Below are positions 1-5,814 of a DNA stretch of 7,236 nucleotides, in pieces. The position numbers were made by a program, and so were the translations under genes. Within the stretch, counting starts at the first letter, position 1. Every line of letters starts with the position of its first letter. Below the pieces are notes generated by a model. That model did no database searches, was not told where the DNA came from, and saw only the letters and a list, made by a program, of their open reading frames with translations. Source of the stretch: Thermoflexales bacterium (GTDB taxonomy: Bacteria; Chloroflexota; Anaerolineae; J036; Brachytrichaceae); contig JAGOCU010000108.1 of NCBI GenBank assembly GCA_017998555.1, positions 1-7,236 of the forward strand, read 5' to 3'.

Positions 1-1
1 G

Positions 2-169
2 GGCGAGTTGTTCAACCCGGCCAAGGTCTTTCCGAAAGGGACGGGCTGCGGGGAACTCGCTGAGTGGCGCCGCAAAGGTGTGCAATGGCAGGAGCTGCTG
101 TCCGGCCGGGTGAATCCAGCCCGCGCATTGGACGAGCATGGAACCGTCGGCGGGGACCTATGGGTGTGA
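2..169 (+). CDS. C-terminal end of a probable GlcD-type FAD-linked oxidase (partial)
   Basis: This is the last 55 codons of a plus-strand gene whose start lies left of the window. It ends at a TGA at 167-169. The visible peptide begins GELFNPAKVFPKGTGCGEL. The string LFNPxKVFP is the typical C-terminal signature of FAD-binding oxidases of the glycolate oxidase subunit GlcD / D-lactate dehydrogenase type, where it follows the cap domain. In that family the protein oxidises a 2-hydroxy acid with bound FAD. The substrate cannot be guessed from this fragment, and no FAD-binding residues are in view. A tail of about 40 residues after the signature is longer than I would expect for GlcD itself. The gene converges on the flavoprotein gene at 243-884, and the inverted 9-bp array begins 6 bases after its stop codon. 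The family call rests on one motif only, so another FAD-dependent enzyme is possible. Confidence 0.55.
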   Translation, partial: GELFNPAKVFPKGTGCGELAEWRRKGVQWQELLSGRVNPARALDEHGTVGGDLWV

Positions 170-175
170 TTCTTC

Positions 176-247
176 GTTGGTAACGTTGGTAATGTTGATA
201 ACGTTGATAACGTTATCAACGTTACCAACGTTATCAACGTTATCAAC
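176..247. repeat. Inverted array of eight 9-bp GTT-NNN-AAC units; possible bidirectional terminator
   Basis: Seventy-two bases consist of eight contiguous 9-bp units with no spacer. Each unit begins GTT and ends AAC, except unit 2, which ends AAT. The middle triplets in order are GGT, GGT, GAT, GAT, ATC, ACC, ATC and ATC. Units 1-4 therefore read GTTGRTAAC and units 5-8 read GTTAYCAAC, which is its reverse complement. The axis lies between 211 and 212. Folded on itself, the array gives a 36-bp stem in which only one pair (in units 3 and 6) is a true mismatch, while three others would be G-U wobbles in RNA. It is much more AT-rich than its surroundings. It fills the gap between two convergent genes, and the stop codon of the minus-strand gene (243-245) lies inside unit 8. 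Position and symmetry suggest a two-way transcription terminator, but it lacks a GC-rich stem and T-tract. A protein-binding array or cruciform site is equally possible. Confidence 0.85.
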
Positions 248-884
248 GACCCGTCAAGTACCGCGGCAGGTCGACGGCCGGGCCGTACTCCGCCGGGATC
301 GGCGCGCCGGTGGCCTGGGAAATCGGCAGCACGCCGGCCCAGACGGGGAGGTCCTCGTCCTCGGCATCATCGTGGGGGCCGCCGGTGCGGACCTTGGCCG
401 AGGCAGACTCGATATCGACGGCGATCACCGAGGTCGCCTTCATCTCAATCGGATTGGGCAGCCGCGCGTCGGCCCAGCGGCCGGGCAGGATCTTCTCCGT
501 GAACGCCGCCAGGGCCGCCATTTTGCCAGCCTCGTCCTCGACCAGCCGCCCGCGCCCAAACAGCACCGCCGAGCGATAGTTCACCGAATGATTGAACACG
601 GATTTGGCCAGAACGAGTCCGTCCACGTGGGTGATCGTCACGCACACCTCACCGCCCTGGGCCATGTGGCGCAACATCCGGCTGGTTGACGCGCCGTGCA
701 GCAGCAGCGTATCGCCGTCACGCGCGTGCAGGGTCGGGATGACAAACGGGCGGCCATCGACGACAAACGCGACGTGGCAGATCAAGCCAGCATCCACGAT
801 TGGATAGATCGTGTCTCGGTCATAGTGGCCGCGATCAGGCAGGCGCTTCACCCGGTTGAGCGAGGTGACTTCAAATTCGGACAT
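243..884 (-). CDS. Pyridoxamine 5'-phosphate oxidase-family flavin-binding protein
   Basis: This encodes a 213-residue soluble protein with no signal peptide or membrane segment. It resembles the split-barrel FMN-binding family related to pyridoxamine 5'-phosphate oxidase (the Pyridox_ox_2 / COG3467 'flavin-nucleotide-binding' group). Supporting stretches are an N-terminal helix region with RDTIYPIVDAGLICHVAFV (residues 23-41), a strand pair around GRPFVIPTLHARDGDTLLLHG (44-64, typical of this group), SRMLRHM (68-74), and the later HSVNYRSAVLFGRGRLVED (99-117). Members usually bind FMN, F420 or haem; the substrate here is unknown, and it is unlikely to be the biosynthetic PdxH. An in-frame TTG at 899-897 could extend it by five residues. 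I chose ATG at 884 because GGAG (894-897) then sits 9 bases upstream. The 25-bp hairpin ends at 900, so any dedicated promoter must lie inside that palindrome or in nuoM. The stop is a tandem TGA TAA supplied by the 9-bp array. Confidence 0.85.
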   Translation of the reverse strand: MSEFEVTSLNRVKRLPDRGHYDRDTIYPIVDAGLICHVAFVVDGRPFVIPTLHARDGDTLLLHGASTSRMLRHMAQGGEVCVTITHVDGLVLAKSVFNHSVNYRSAVLFGRGRLVEDEAGKMAALAAFTEKILPGRWADARLPNPIEMKATSVIAVDIESASAKVRTGGPHDDAEDEDLPVWAGVLPISQATGAPIPAEYGPAVDLPRYLTGR

Positions 885-893
885 TCCGTCAGG

Positions 894-897
894 CTCC
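894..897 (-). promoter_or_regulatory. Shine-Dalgarno GGAG for the flavin-binding protein
   Basis: GGAG on the minus strand is 9 bases before the ATG at 884. It decides in favour of that start over the TTG at 899, whose codon overlaps the motif. It lies only 2 bases beyond the foot of the 900-952 hairpin, so the folded RNA stem would abut the ribosome-binding site without covering it. Confidence 0.6.
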
Positions 898-899
898 AA

Positions 900-952
900 G
901 TTTGTGAAAGCGTCAGGCCCCGGCTTCGCCGGGGCCTGACGCTTTCACAAAC
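900..952 (-). terminator. Perfect 25-bp stem-loop after nuoM (putative operon terminator)
   Basis: The arms 900-924 and 928-952 are exact reverse complements of 25 bases, separated by a 3-base loop (ttc at 925-927). The inner half of the stem is GC-rich (GGCCCCGGC) and the outer part is TTTGTGAAAG / CTTTCACAAA. It begins 9 bases after the nuoM stop codon, which is where the end of the nuo transcript would be expected. No run of T follows on either strand, so it is not a textbook Rho-independent terminator. It could instead end transcription inefficiently, protect the nuo mRNA 3' end from exonucleases, or be one copy of a dispersed palindromic repeat. Confidence 0.75.
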
Positions 953-961
953 AATCTGCGA

Positions 962-2485
962 TCAGGGCGCGACGCCGGCGACCGCCATGGCGAAGATGCG
1001 CCCGATTGAGGCTTTCATCACATCGAAGAAGGGAGTCGGCATCAAGCCGATGACAAAGCACAACACGATCAGCGGCGCCACGGCCAACACCTCGCGCCAG
1101 TTCAGATCGGCCAGCGATATGCCGCCCGGCCCGGCAACTGCGGCGTGGCCGGCATCGGTGTGCCCGGCTGCGTTGGCGCCTTCGCCCGCCTCGTCTCTTG
1201 CTTTGCCCAGAAAGATCTTCTGGAACATGGTCAGCAGATACACGGCGCTCAGGACCATCCCAACGGCGGCAAACGCGGTCGCGATCTGGTTCGCCTGGAA
1301 AGCGCCCTGCAGAATGACATATTCGCCGACAAAGCCGTTCAGCCCGGGCAAACCGACGGAACTCAGCACCAGCAGCAGCGCCAACGTGCCATACAACGGC
1401 ATCTTCGCCCACAGCCCGCCCATCTTGCCCATATCCCGGGTGTGCAGGCGCTCGTAGATGAAACCAATCACAAGAAAGAGGCCGCCCGTGCTCAACCCGT
1501 GGTTGATCATCTGCAGGAGCGCGCCTTGCGCGCCCATGCCGTTCAACGCAAAAATGCCAAGCACGATATAGCCCATATGACTGACCGACGAGTACGCCAC
1601 GAGCTTCTTGGCGTCGCTTTGAGCAAACGCAACCACCGCGCCATACAGGATCCCGATGACGGCCAGAGTCATCATCAGCGGCGCAAACTGCTTGCTGGCC
1701 TCGGAAAAGAGGCCCAGATTGAAGCGCAACAGGCCATACGTGCCCATCTTCAACAGAATGGCAGCCAGGACGACTGAGCCGGCAGTCGGGGCCTCAACGT
1801 GCGCATCCGGCAGCCACGAATGAAATGGCCAGAGCGGGACTTTGATTGCGAAGGCGAGCGCGAAGGCGAGAAAGAGCGGCGCGCTGGCCGCCCATAAATT
1901 CGCCTTCATCAAGGCTTCCAGGTCGAAGGTCCCGCCGGTGTATCCGATGTAGAGAATGCCAAGCAGCATCAGCACGCTGCCGAGCATCGTGTAAACAAAG
2001 AACTTCAGCGAGGCATAGATGCGCCGGTCGCCGCCCCAGATCCCGATGATGAAGTACATCGGCACAAGGGCGAACTCCCAGAAAACATAGAAGAGGAACA
2101 AGTCCAGCGAGAGAAACACGCCAAGCGTGGCCGTCTGCATCAGCAGGAACAGGCTGTAGTACTCGCGTTCGCGGGTCTTGATCGTCGAAAACGAATACCC
2201 AATCGCTAGCGGAAAGACCAGGTTGGTCAAGAGGATAAGCCACAGGCTGATCCCATCCACGCCCAGCTTGTAGCCAATGTTGTAGGCGGGAATCCAGAGA
2301 TAGGATTCAACAAACTGGAATCCAGGCAAGGCCGGGCTGAAGCCCACGAACATGACAAGCGACGCGGCAAGGGTGGCCAGCGACGCGCCGACCGCCACCC
2401 AGCGCCGGGCGGGTGATTCACGCGGCAGAACCGCAACCGCAAGCGCGCCGATCAAGGGCAGGAAGATGATGAGACTTAGGATCAT
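962..2485 (-). CDS. nuoM: NADH-quinone oxidoreductase subunit M (antiporter-like proton pump)
   Basis: This is a 507-residue integral membrane subunit with about 14 hydrophobic segments, the normal size for NuoM. It is one of the Mrp-antiporter-like modules of complex I that move protons as NADH is oxidised. The conserved membrane charges are visible. E137 is in FYVFWEFALVPMYF. K215 precedes the hallmark PLWPFHSWLPDAHVEAPTAG (217-236). K246 is in AAILLKMGTYG, and E388 is in NGFVGEYVIL; these match the residues known to matter in E. coli NuoM. Residues about 429-457 form a soluble Ala/Gly/His-rich insert between the last antiporter helices that is longer than in most homologues. The ATG at 2485 starts 12 bases after the nuoL stop, with no clear Shine-Dalgarno, suggesting translational coupling. 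It is the last nuo gene here. A strong hairpin follows and nuoN does not. Confidence 0.97.
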   Translation of the reverse strand: MILSLIIFLPLIGALAVAVLPRESPARRWVAVGASLATLAASLVMFVGFSPALPGFQFVESYLWIPAYNIGYKLGVDGISLWLILLTNLVFPLAIGYSFSTIKTREREYYSLFLLMQTATLGVFLSLDLFLFYVFWEFALVPMYFIIGIWGGDRRIYASLKFFVYTMLGSVLMLLGILYIGYTGGTFDLEALMKANLWAASAPLFLAFALAFAIKVPLWPFHSWLPDAHVEAPTAGSVVLAAILLKMGTYGLLRFNLGLFSEASKQFAPLMMTLAVIGILYGAVVAFAQSDAKKLVAYSSVSHMGYIVLGIFALNGMGAQGALLQMINHGLSTGGLFLVIGFIYERLHTRDMGKMGGLWAKMPLYGTLALLLVLSSVGLPGLNGFVGEYVILQGAFQANQIATAFAAVGMVLSAVYLLTMFQKIFLGKARDEAGEGANAAGHTDAGHAAVAGPGGISLADLNWREVLAVAPLIVLCFVIGLMPTPFFDVMKASIGRIFAMAVAGVAP

Positions 2486-2497
2486 GGCTGTGTGTGC

Positions 2498-4423
2498 TTA
2501 GCGCGCTGCGCCTGAGACGAGGAAGTAGACGAGGATGGCCACCGCGCCCATCAGCATGACCAGCCCATACGTGCGGGCAAACCCGGTCTGAAGCTCGCGC
2601 AGCGTCTCGGACATCTCGGCCGCGAGCTTGCCCGCGCCGTTGACGATCCCATCGATGCCGCCCAGATCGAAGATGCGGGCAAGGAAGCTCGCCCCCATGT
2701 AGAAGGGCTTGATGATGACGGCCCGATAGATCTCATCGAGATACCACTTGCGCGAGGAGACGGCGTAGAGCGGCCCGAGCCGTGTCAGCGGGTCGACGCT
2801 GTCGGCCGCGGTGAAACGCCGATACAGCGCCACCGCGCCGGCGATCGCGGCGATGGCGAGCGCGACAAAGGCGCCCGCGAGGGCGAGATTGAGCGGCTCA
2901 TGCGGTTCCTTGCCCACAACAGGCGCAAGCCAGTCCCCCAGCCAGGCCTCGCCCGGGAAGCCCTTTGGCAGATTGATCAGGCCACCCAGCGCCGCAAACA
3001 CAGCGAGGGCGATCAAGGGGATGGTCATGGTCGGGGCGGACTCAACAGCATGCTCAGCGTCCGCGCTGCGGGCCTTGCCAAAGAACACCAGGTAGATCTG
3101 CCGCCCAACGTAGAAGGCGGTGAAGACCGCCGTCACGCCCAGCAGCGCAAAGGCAATTGGGAAGTCCTTCGCCGCGGCCGCGATGATCTCGTCCTTCGAC
3201 CAGAACCCGGCCAGCGGAGGAATGCCAGCCAATGCCAGGCCGCCCAGCACGAAGGTGATGGTCGTCAACGGCATTTTCGCCCGCAGACCGCCCATGTTGC
3301 GCATGTCCTGCGGATCGGCCCCGTGATGGCCGGTTTCATGCGCGTGATGCTCCATGCCATGGATGACGCTCCCGGCGGCCAGGAAGAGCAGCGCCTTGAA
3401 GAAAGCGTGTGTGAGCAGGTGAAATTGGGAGGCGACAAAGGCCCCCACCCCCACCCCGGCGACCATGAAGCCGAGCTGGCTGATGGTCGAATAGGCCAGA
3501 ACCTTCTTGATGTCCCACTGGGTAAGCGCCGCGTAGCCCGCGACAAATGCCGTCAGCGCGCCGACAATGGCAATGACTTGCATCGCAATCGGCGAGTGCT
3601 CGAGCAAAACGTTCGAGCGAATCAGCATGTAAATGCCGGCGGTGACCATCGTCGCGGCATGGATCAGCGCCGAGACCGGGGTCGGGCCCGCCATCGCATC
3701 GGGCAGCCACACAAAGAGCGGAAGCTGCGCGCTCTTGCCGGCCGCGCCAACAAAGAGAAGCAGGGTGATGACGGTCAGCACGCCCGCCGCAGCGCCCTTC
3801 AACGCCTCCGCCTTCTCGAAGACCTCGCCATAGCTGAGCGAGCCAAAGGTGAAAAAGATGAGCAACAGGCCCAGCACAAATGCCACGTCCCCGATACGGT
3901 TGACGACAAACGCCTTGCGGCCCGCTTCGGCATTCTTGATGTCAGTGAACCAGAAGCCGATCAACAGATATGAGCACAACCCGACCAGCTCCCAGCCGAC
4001 GAACATCAACAGGAAGCTGTCGGCCATCACCAGGGTCAGCATGGACGCGACAAAGAGGTTGAGGTAGACAAAGAATCGCGGGGTGCGCGGATCCCCCTTC
4101 ATGTAGCCGATGCTATAGAGGTGAATGAGCCCGCCAATGCCCGTGATGATCAGCATCATCGTCGCGCTCAGCGCGTCCACCCGAAAACCATAAGGCACAT
4201 CCAACTCGGCGACGCGAATCCAGGGCCCAAACTCGGCGCCGATCGCACGGGTCGGGGCGGCCGCCACCTGAGCGAACAGCACTATGGAGATGGCGAATGA
4301 TGCGGCGACGGCCACGGTGGCGATGATGCCGGCCGCCCGGCCGCCGATGCGACCGCCAAAGGCGGCGTTGACCAGCATCCCGGCCAGCGGAATCAGAATG
4401 GGAAGAAGAATTAGGGTTTGCAT
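2498..4423 (-). CDS. nuoL: NADH-quinone oxidoreductase subunit L (distal antiporter-like proton pump)
   Basis: This is a 641-residue membrane protein, slightly longer than E. coli NuoL (613). NuoL is the terminal proton-pumping module of complex I, and its C-terminus carries the long lateral helix along the membrane arm. Diagnostic stretches are FVGWELVGLCSYLLIGFWF (141-159, with E145), GKSAQLPLFVWLPDAM (229-244, with K230), ALIHAATMVTAGIYML (252-267, with H255), HLLTHAFFKALLF (335-347, with K343) and PPLAGFWSKDEI (402-413, with K410 and D411). The C-terminal segment from about 565, beginning around SSRKWYLDEIY, fits the lateral-helix region and final membrane anchor. A His-rich loop at 355-367 carries H355, H359, H360, H362, H366 and H367, where shorter homologues have a brief connection. 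The start is the ATG at 4423, 14 bases after nuoK; no Shine-Dalgarno is evident. Confidence 0.97.
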   Translation of the reverse strand: MQTLILLPILIPLAGMLVNAAFGGRIGGRAAGIIATVAVAASFAISIVLFAQVAAAPTRAIGAEFGPWIRVAELDVPYGFRVDALSATMMLIITGIGGLIHLYSIGYMKGDPRTPRFFVYLNLFVASMLTLVMADSFLLMFVGWELVGLCSYLLIGFWFTDIKNAEAGRKAFVVNRIGDVAFVLGLLLIFFTFGSLSYGEVFEKAEALKGAAAGVLTVITLLLFVGAAGKSAQLPLFVWLPDAMAGPTPVSALIHAATMVTAGIYMLIRSNVLLEHSPIAMQVIAIVGALTAFVAGYAALTQWDIKKVLAYSTISQLGFMVAGVGVGAFVASQFHLLTHAFFKALLFLAAGSVIHGMEHHAHETGHHGADPQDMRNMGGLRAKMPLTTITFVLGGLALAGIPPLAGFWSKDEIIAAAAKDFPIAFALLGVTAVFTAFYVGRQIYLVFFGKARSADAEHAVESAPTMTIPLIALAVFAALGGLINLPKGFPGEAWLGDWLAPVVGKEPHEPLNLALAGAFVALAIAAIAGAVALYRRFTAADSVDPLTRLGPLYAVSSRKWYLDEIYRAVIIKPFYMGASFLARIFDLGGIDGIVNGAGKLAAEMSETLRELQTGFARTYGLVMLMGAVAILVYFLVSGAAR

Positions 4424-4437
4424 CGGTTGGGCCCGGA

Positions 4438-4740
4438 TCAGTTCTTCATCACACTGAGGTCATCGACGTCGGTGCCTTTCTTGGCCCGGAAGATCGCGAC
4501 GATCAGGGCCAGCCCGACCGCGACTTCAGCCGCTGCGACCGTCATGACGAAGAAGACAAAGAGCTGCCCATCGAGCTGGCCCCACTGTTTGGCAAAAGCC
4601 ACAAAGGCGAGGTTGGCGGCATTGAGCATGAGCTCGACCGACATGAAGATCATGATGGCGTTGCGGCGGGTCAGAACCGAGATCGCGCCGATCGAGAACA
4701 GGAGCGCGCTGAGCAGGATGTAGGGGGTTGTTTCGTTCAT
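4438..4740 (-). CDS. nuoK: NADH-quinone oxidoreductase subunit K
   Basis: This is a 100-residue protein with three membrane helices, exactly the usual NuoK length. It is the MrpC-like subunit that links the quinone chamber region to the pumps. Both essential intramembrane glutamates are at the canonical positions: E36 in FMSVELMLNAANL and E72 in MTVAAAEVAVGLAL. A GTG at 4749 would add three residues and overlap the nuoJ stop. I prefer the ATG at 4740 because AAGGAG (4749-4754) is then 8 bases upstream, whereas it would overlap the GTG codon. With this start the gap to nuoJ is 5 bases. The charged C-terminus (KKGTDVDDLSVMKN) extends into the cytoplasm. Confidence 0.97.
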   Translation of the reverse strand: MNETTPYILLSALLFSIGAISVLTRRNAIMIFMSVELMLNAANLAFVAFAKQWGQLDGQLFVFFVMTVAAAEVAVGLALIVAIFRAKKGTDVDDLSVMKN

Positions 4741-4745
4741 GCCGA

Positions 4746-5246
4746 TCACTCCTTGCGGGTCAGCACCACCGCCCCGACCATCGCGGCCAGGAGCAGGATC
4801 GAAGCGACCTCAAACGGAAAGAGGTAGGGACCAAACAGGGCTTTTCCAATCGCAAGCGGGCTCGAGTCGATGAGCTTCGCCGCGGACGATGAAATGACCC
4901 GGGTGAAGATCACATAGGCGGCCTGGATGAGCAGCAGCACGCCCAGACCCAACGCCAGCGGCCGCTGCCAGAACATTTCCTTGCGGGTTTCGCCGGCCGG
5001 CAGTTTCTCCGCGCCCAGAACCATGATGACAAAGACAAACAAGACCATGATCGCGCCGGTATAGACGGTCACCTGGGCGACGGCCAGAAATGGCGCGTTG
5101 AGCAGAAGATACAGCACCGCCACGCAGGCGAAGTTGAGGATCAGGAACATGGCCGAGTAGAGGGCATTGCGGCTGAGCGCCATGCCCGCGGCAGCGCCAA
5201 TCGCGACGATGGCCACGGCCAGGAAGACGATGAATTCAGAGCCCAT
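4746..5246 (-). CDS. nuoJ: NADH-quinone oxidoreductase subunit J
   Basis: This is a 166-residue subunit with five predicted membrane helices. NuoJ sits between NuoA/NuoH and NuoK; its third helix changes shape during coupling of quinone reduction to pumping. The family signature is clear at APFLAVAQVTVYTGAIMVLFVFVIMVLG (residues 51-78), including the conserved tyrosine Y62 in VYTGA. The C-terminal LFGPYLFPFEVASILLLAA motif (from about 138) is the second hallmark. The ATG at 5246 has a good Shine-Dalgarno, GAGGA at 5252-5256, 5 bases upstream, within the 20-base gap from nuoI. The TGA at 4746-4748 overlaps the 3' part of the nuoK ribosome-binding region, so termination and nuoK initiation are probably coupled. 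Confidence 0.96.
   Translation of the reverse strand: MGSEFIVFLAVAIVAIGAAAGMALSRNALYSAMFLILNFACVAVLYLLLNAPFLAVAQVTVYTGAIMVLFVFVIMVLGAEKLPAGETRKEMFWQRPLALGLGVLLLIQAAYVIFTRVISSSAAKLIDSSPLAIGKALFGPYLFPFEVASILLLAAMVGAVVLTRKE
4749..4754 (-). promoter_or_regulatory. Shine-Dalgarno AAGGAG for nuoK
   Basis: AAGGAG on the minus strand lies in the last codons of nuoJ, 8 bases from the ATG at 4740. It is the strongest ribosome-binding site in the operon section seen here. It settles the nuoK start, because the alternative GTG codon at 4749-4747 shares its final G. Confidence 0.8.
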
Positions 5247-5251
5247 GATTT

Positions 5252-5256
5252 TCCTC
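5252..5256 (-). promoter_or_regulatory. Shine-Dalgarno GAGGA for nuoJ
   Basis: GAGGA on the minus strand lies 5 bases before the nuoJ ATG at 5246, inside the short nuoI-nuoJ gap. It supports that start codon. Confidence 0.65.
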
Positions 5257-5266
5257 GTGCGTTGGC

Positions 5267-5800
5267 CTAAACGCTGCTGTCCACCGGCGGGAACGGAAGA
5301 ATGGCCCGATCGTATTTCCCGGCGGGAGTGTGCTGTGGCGTGGCGGCGACATTGATGGGCGGCGATTCAAGCAATTGGGTCTTGGTGTAGATCATGCTCT
5401 CGCGGGTGTACCCGGTCGGAAACTCAATCGGTTCCAGGACAATCGCATTCGTCGGGCAGGCATCTTCGCAATAGCCGCAGAAGATGCAGCGCAGCATATT
5501 GATCTCGTAGGTCTTGGCGTAGCGCTCGCCCGGCGAGAACCGCACCTCGTTGGTGTTCTCGGCGGCTTCGACCCAGATCGCGTCGGCGGGACAGGCCGCC
5601 GCGCACAGCGCGCAGCCGATGCACTTCTCCAGACCGTCATCGTATCGCTTGAGATTGTGACGCCCGCGAAACCGCGAGGTCATTGGGCGCTTCTCTTCAG
5701 GATATTGCAGCGTCACCGGCTTCTGGAACATCTGCTTCAGCACGGTGGCGAAGCCCAGCGGGATGCGGGTGATGGCTCGGAATCTCTTTTTCAGGTTCAT
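5267..5800 (-). CDS. nuoI: NADH-quinone oxidoreductase subunit I, two-[4Fe-4S] ferredoxin-like
   Basis: This is a 177-residue peripheral-arm subunit that holds clusters N6a and N6b and passes electrons towards N2 and quinone at the membrane interface. Two complete CxxCxxCxxxCP motifs are visible: C60, C63, C66 and C70 (CIGCALCAAACP), and C105, C108, C111 and C115 (CIFCGYCEDACP). In the family, the last cysteine of each motif ligates the other cluster. The N-terminal amphipathic stretch (MNLKKRFRAITRIPLGF) fits the membrane-facing helices of NuoI. The sequence RFRGRHNLKRY before the first motif is typical. The C-terminal 30 residues are proline-rich (TPAGKYDRAILPFPP) and poorly conserved in general. 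The ATG at 5800 follows the nuoH stop by 14 bases. A weak AGGA overlaps that stop, 12 bases from the start. Confidence 0.97.
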   Translation of the reverse strand: MNLKKRFRAITRIPLGFATVLKQMFQKPVTLQYPEEKRPMTSRFRGRHNLKRYDDGLEKCIGCALCAAACPADAIWVEAAENTNEVRFSPGERYAKTYEINMLRCIFCGYCEDACPTNAIVLEPIEFPTGYTRESMIYTKTQLLESPPINVAATPQHTPAGKYDRAILPFPPVDSSV

Positions 5801-5814
5801 GCGGCGATTCGATC

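Noticed and set aside
176..247. DnaA boxes or plasmid-type iterons (TTATCAACG resembles TTATCCACA)
   Set aside because: Each unit has two mismatches to the DnaA box, there is no dnaA, dnaN, rep or par gene nearby, and the array switches orientation in the middle and sits between convergent metabolic genes.
176..247. CRISPR array
   Set aside because: Units are 9 bp with no spacers and no cas genes are present.
138..689. Plus-strand open frame that translates the 9-bp array into a repeated three-residue pattern (ITL, STL)
   Set aside because: It runs through the inverted array and antisense to the flavoprotein gene; the periodic peptide is simply the 9-bp repeat read as codons.
885..899. TTG start five codons upstream for the flavoprotein
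   Set aside because: It would overlap the only Shine-Dalgarno-like motif and start at the base of the hairpin; the ATG at 884 has proper spacing.
901..951. Rex (redox repressor) operator: the hairpin ends carry TTGTGAAA and TTTCACAA
   Set aside because: Rex sites place these half-sites a few bases apart; here they are separated by more than 30 bases as the outer ends of a long stem, and they lie at the 3' end of nuo, not at a promoter.
2900..3973. A 357-codon open frame on the plus strand opposite nuoL, and other long plus-strand frames opposite nuoM, nuoI and nuoH
   Set aside because: They lie antisense to unmistakable complex I genes, have no recognisable domains, are rich in Arg, Gln, Ala and Pro as expected from GC-rich antisense frames, and have no convincing ribosome-binding sites.
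4741..4749. GTG start for nuoK overlapping the nuoJ stop
   Set aside because: The AAGGAG site would overlap the start codon; the ATG at 4740 has 8-base spacing and places the essential glutamates at 36 and 72, the family-standard numbering.
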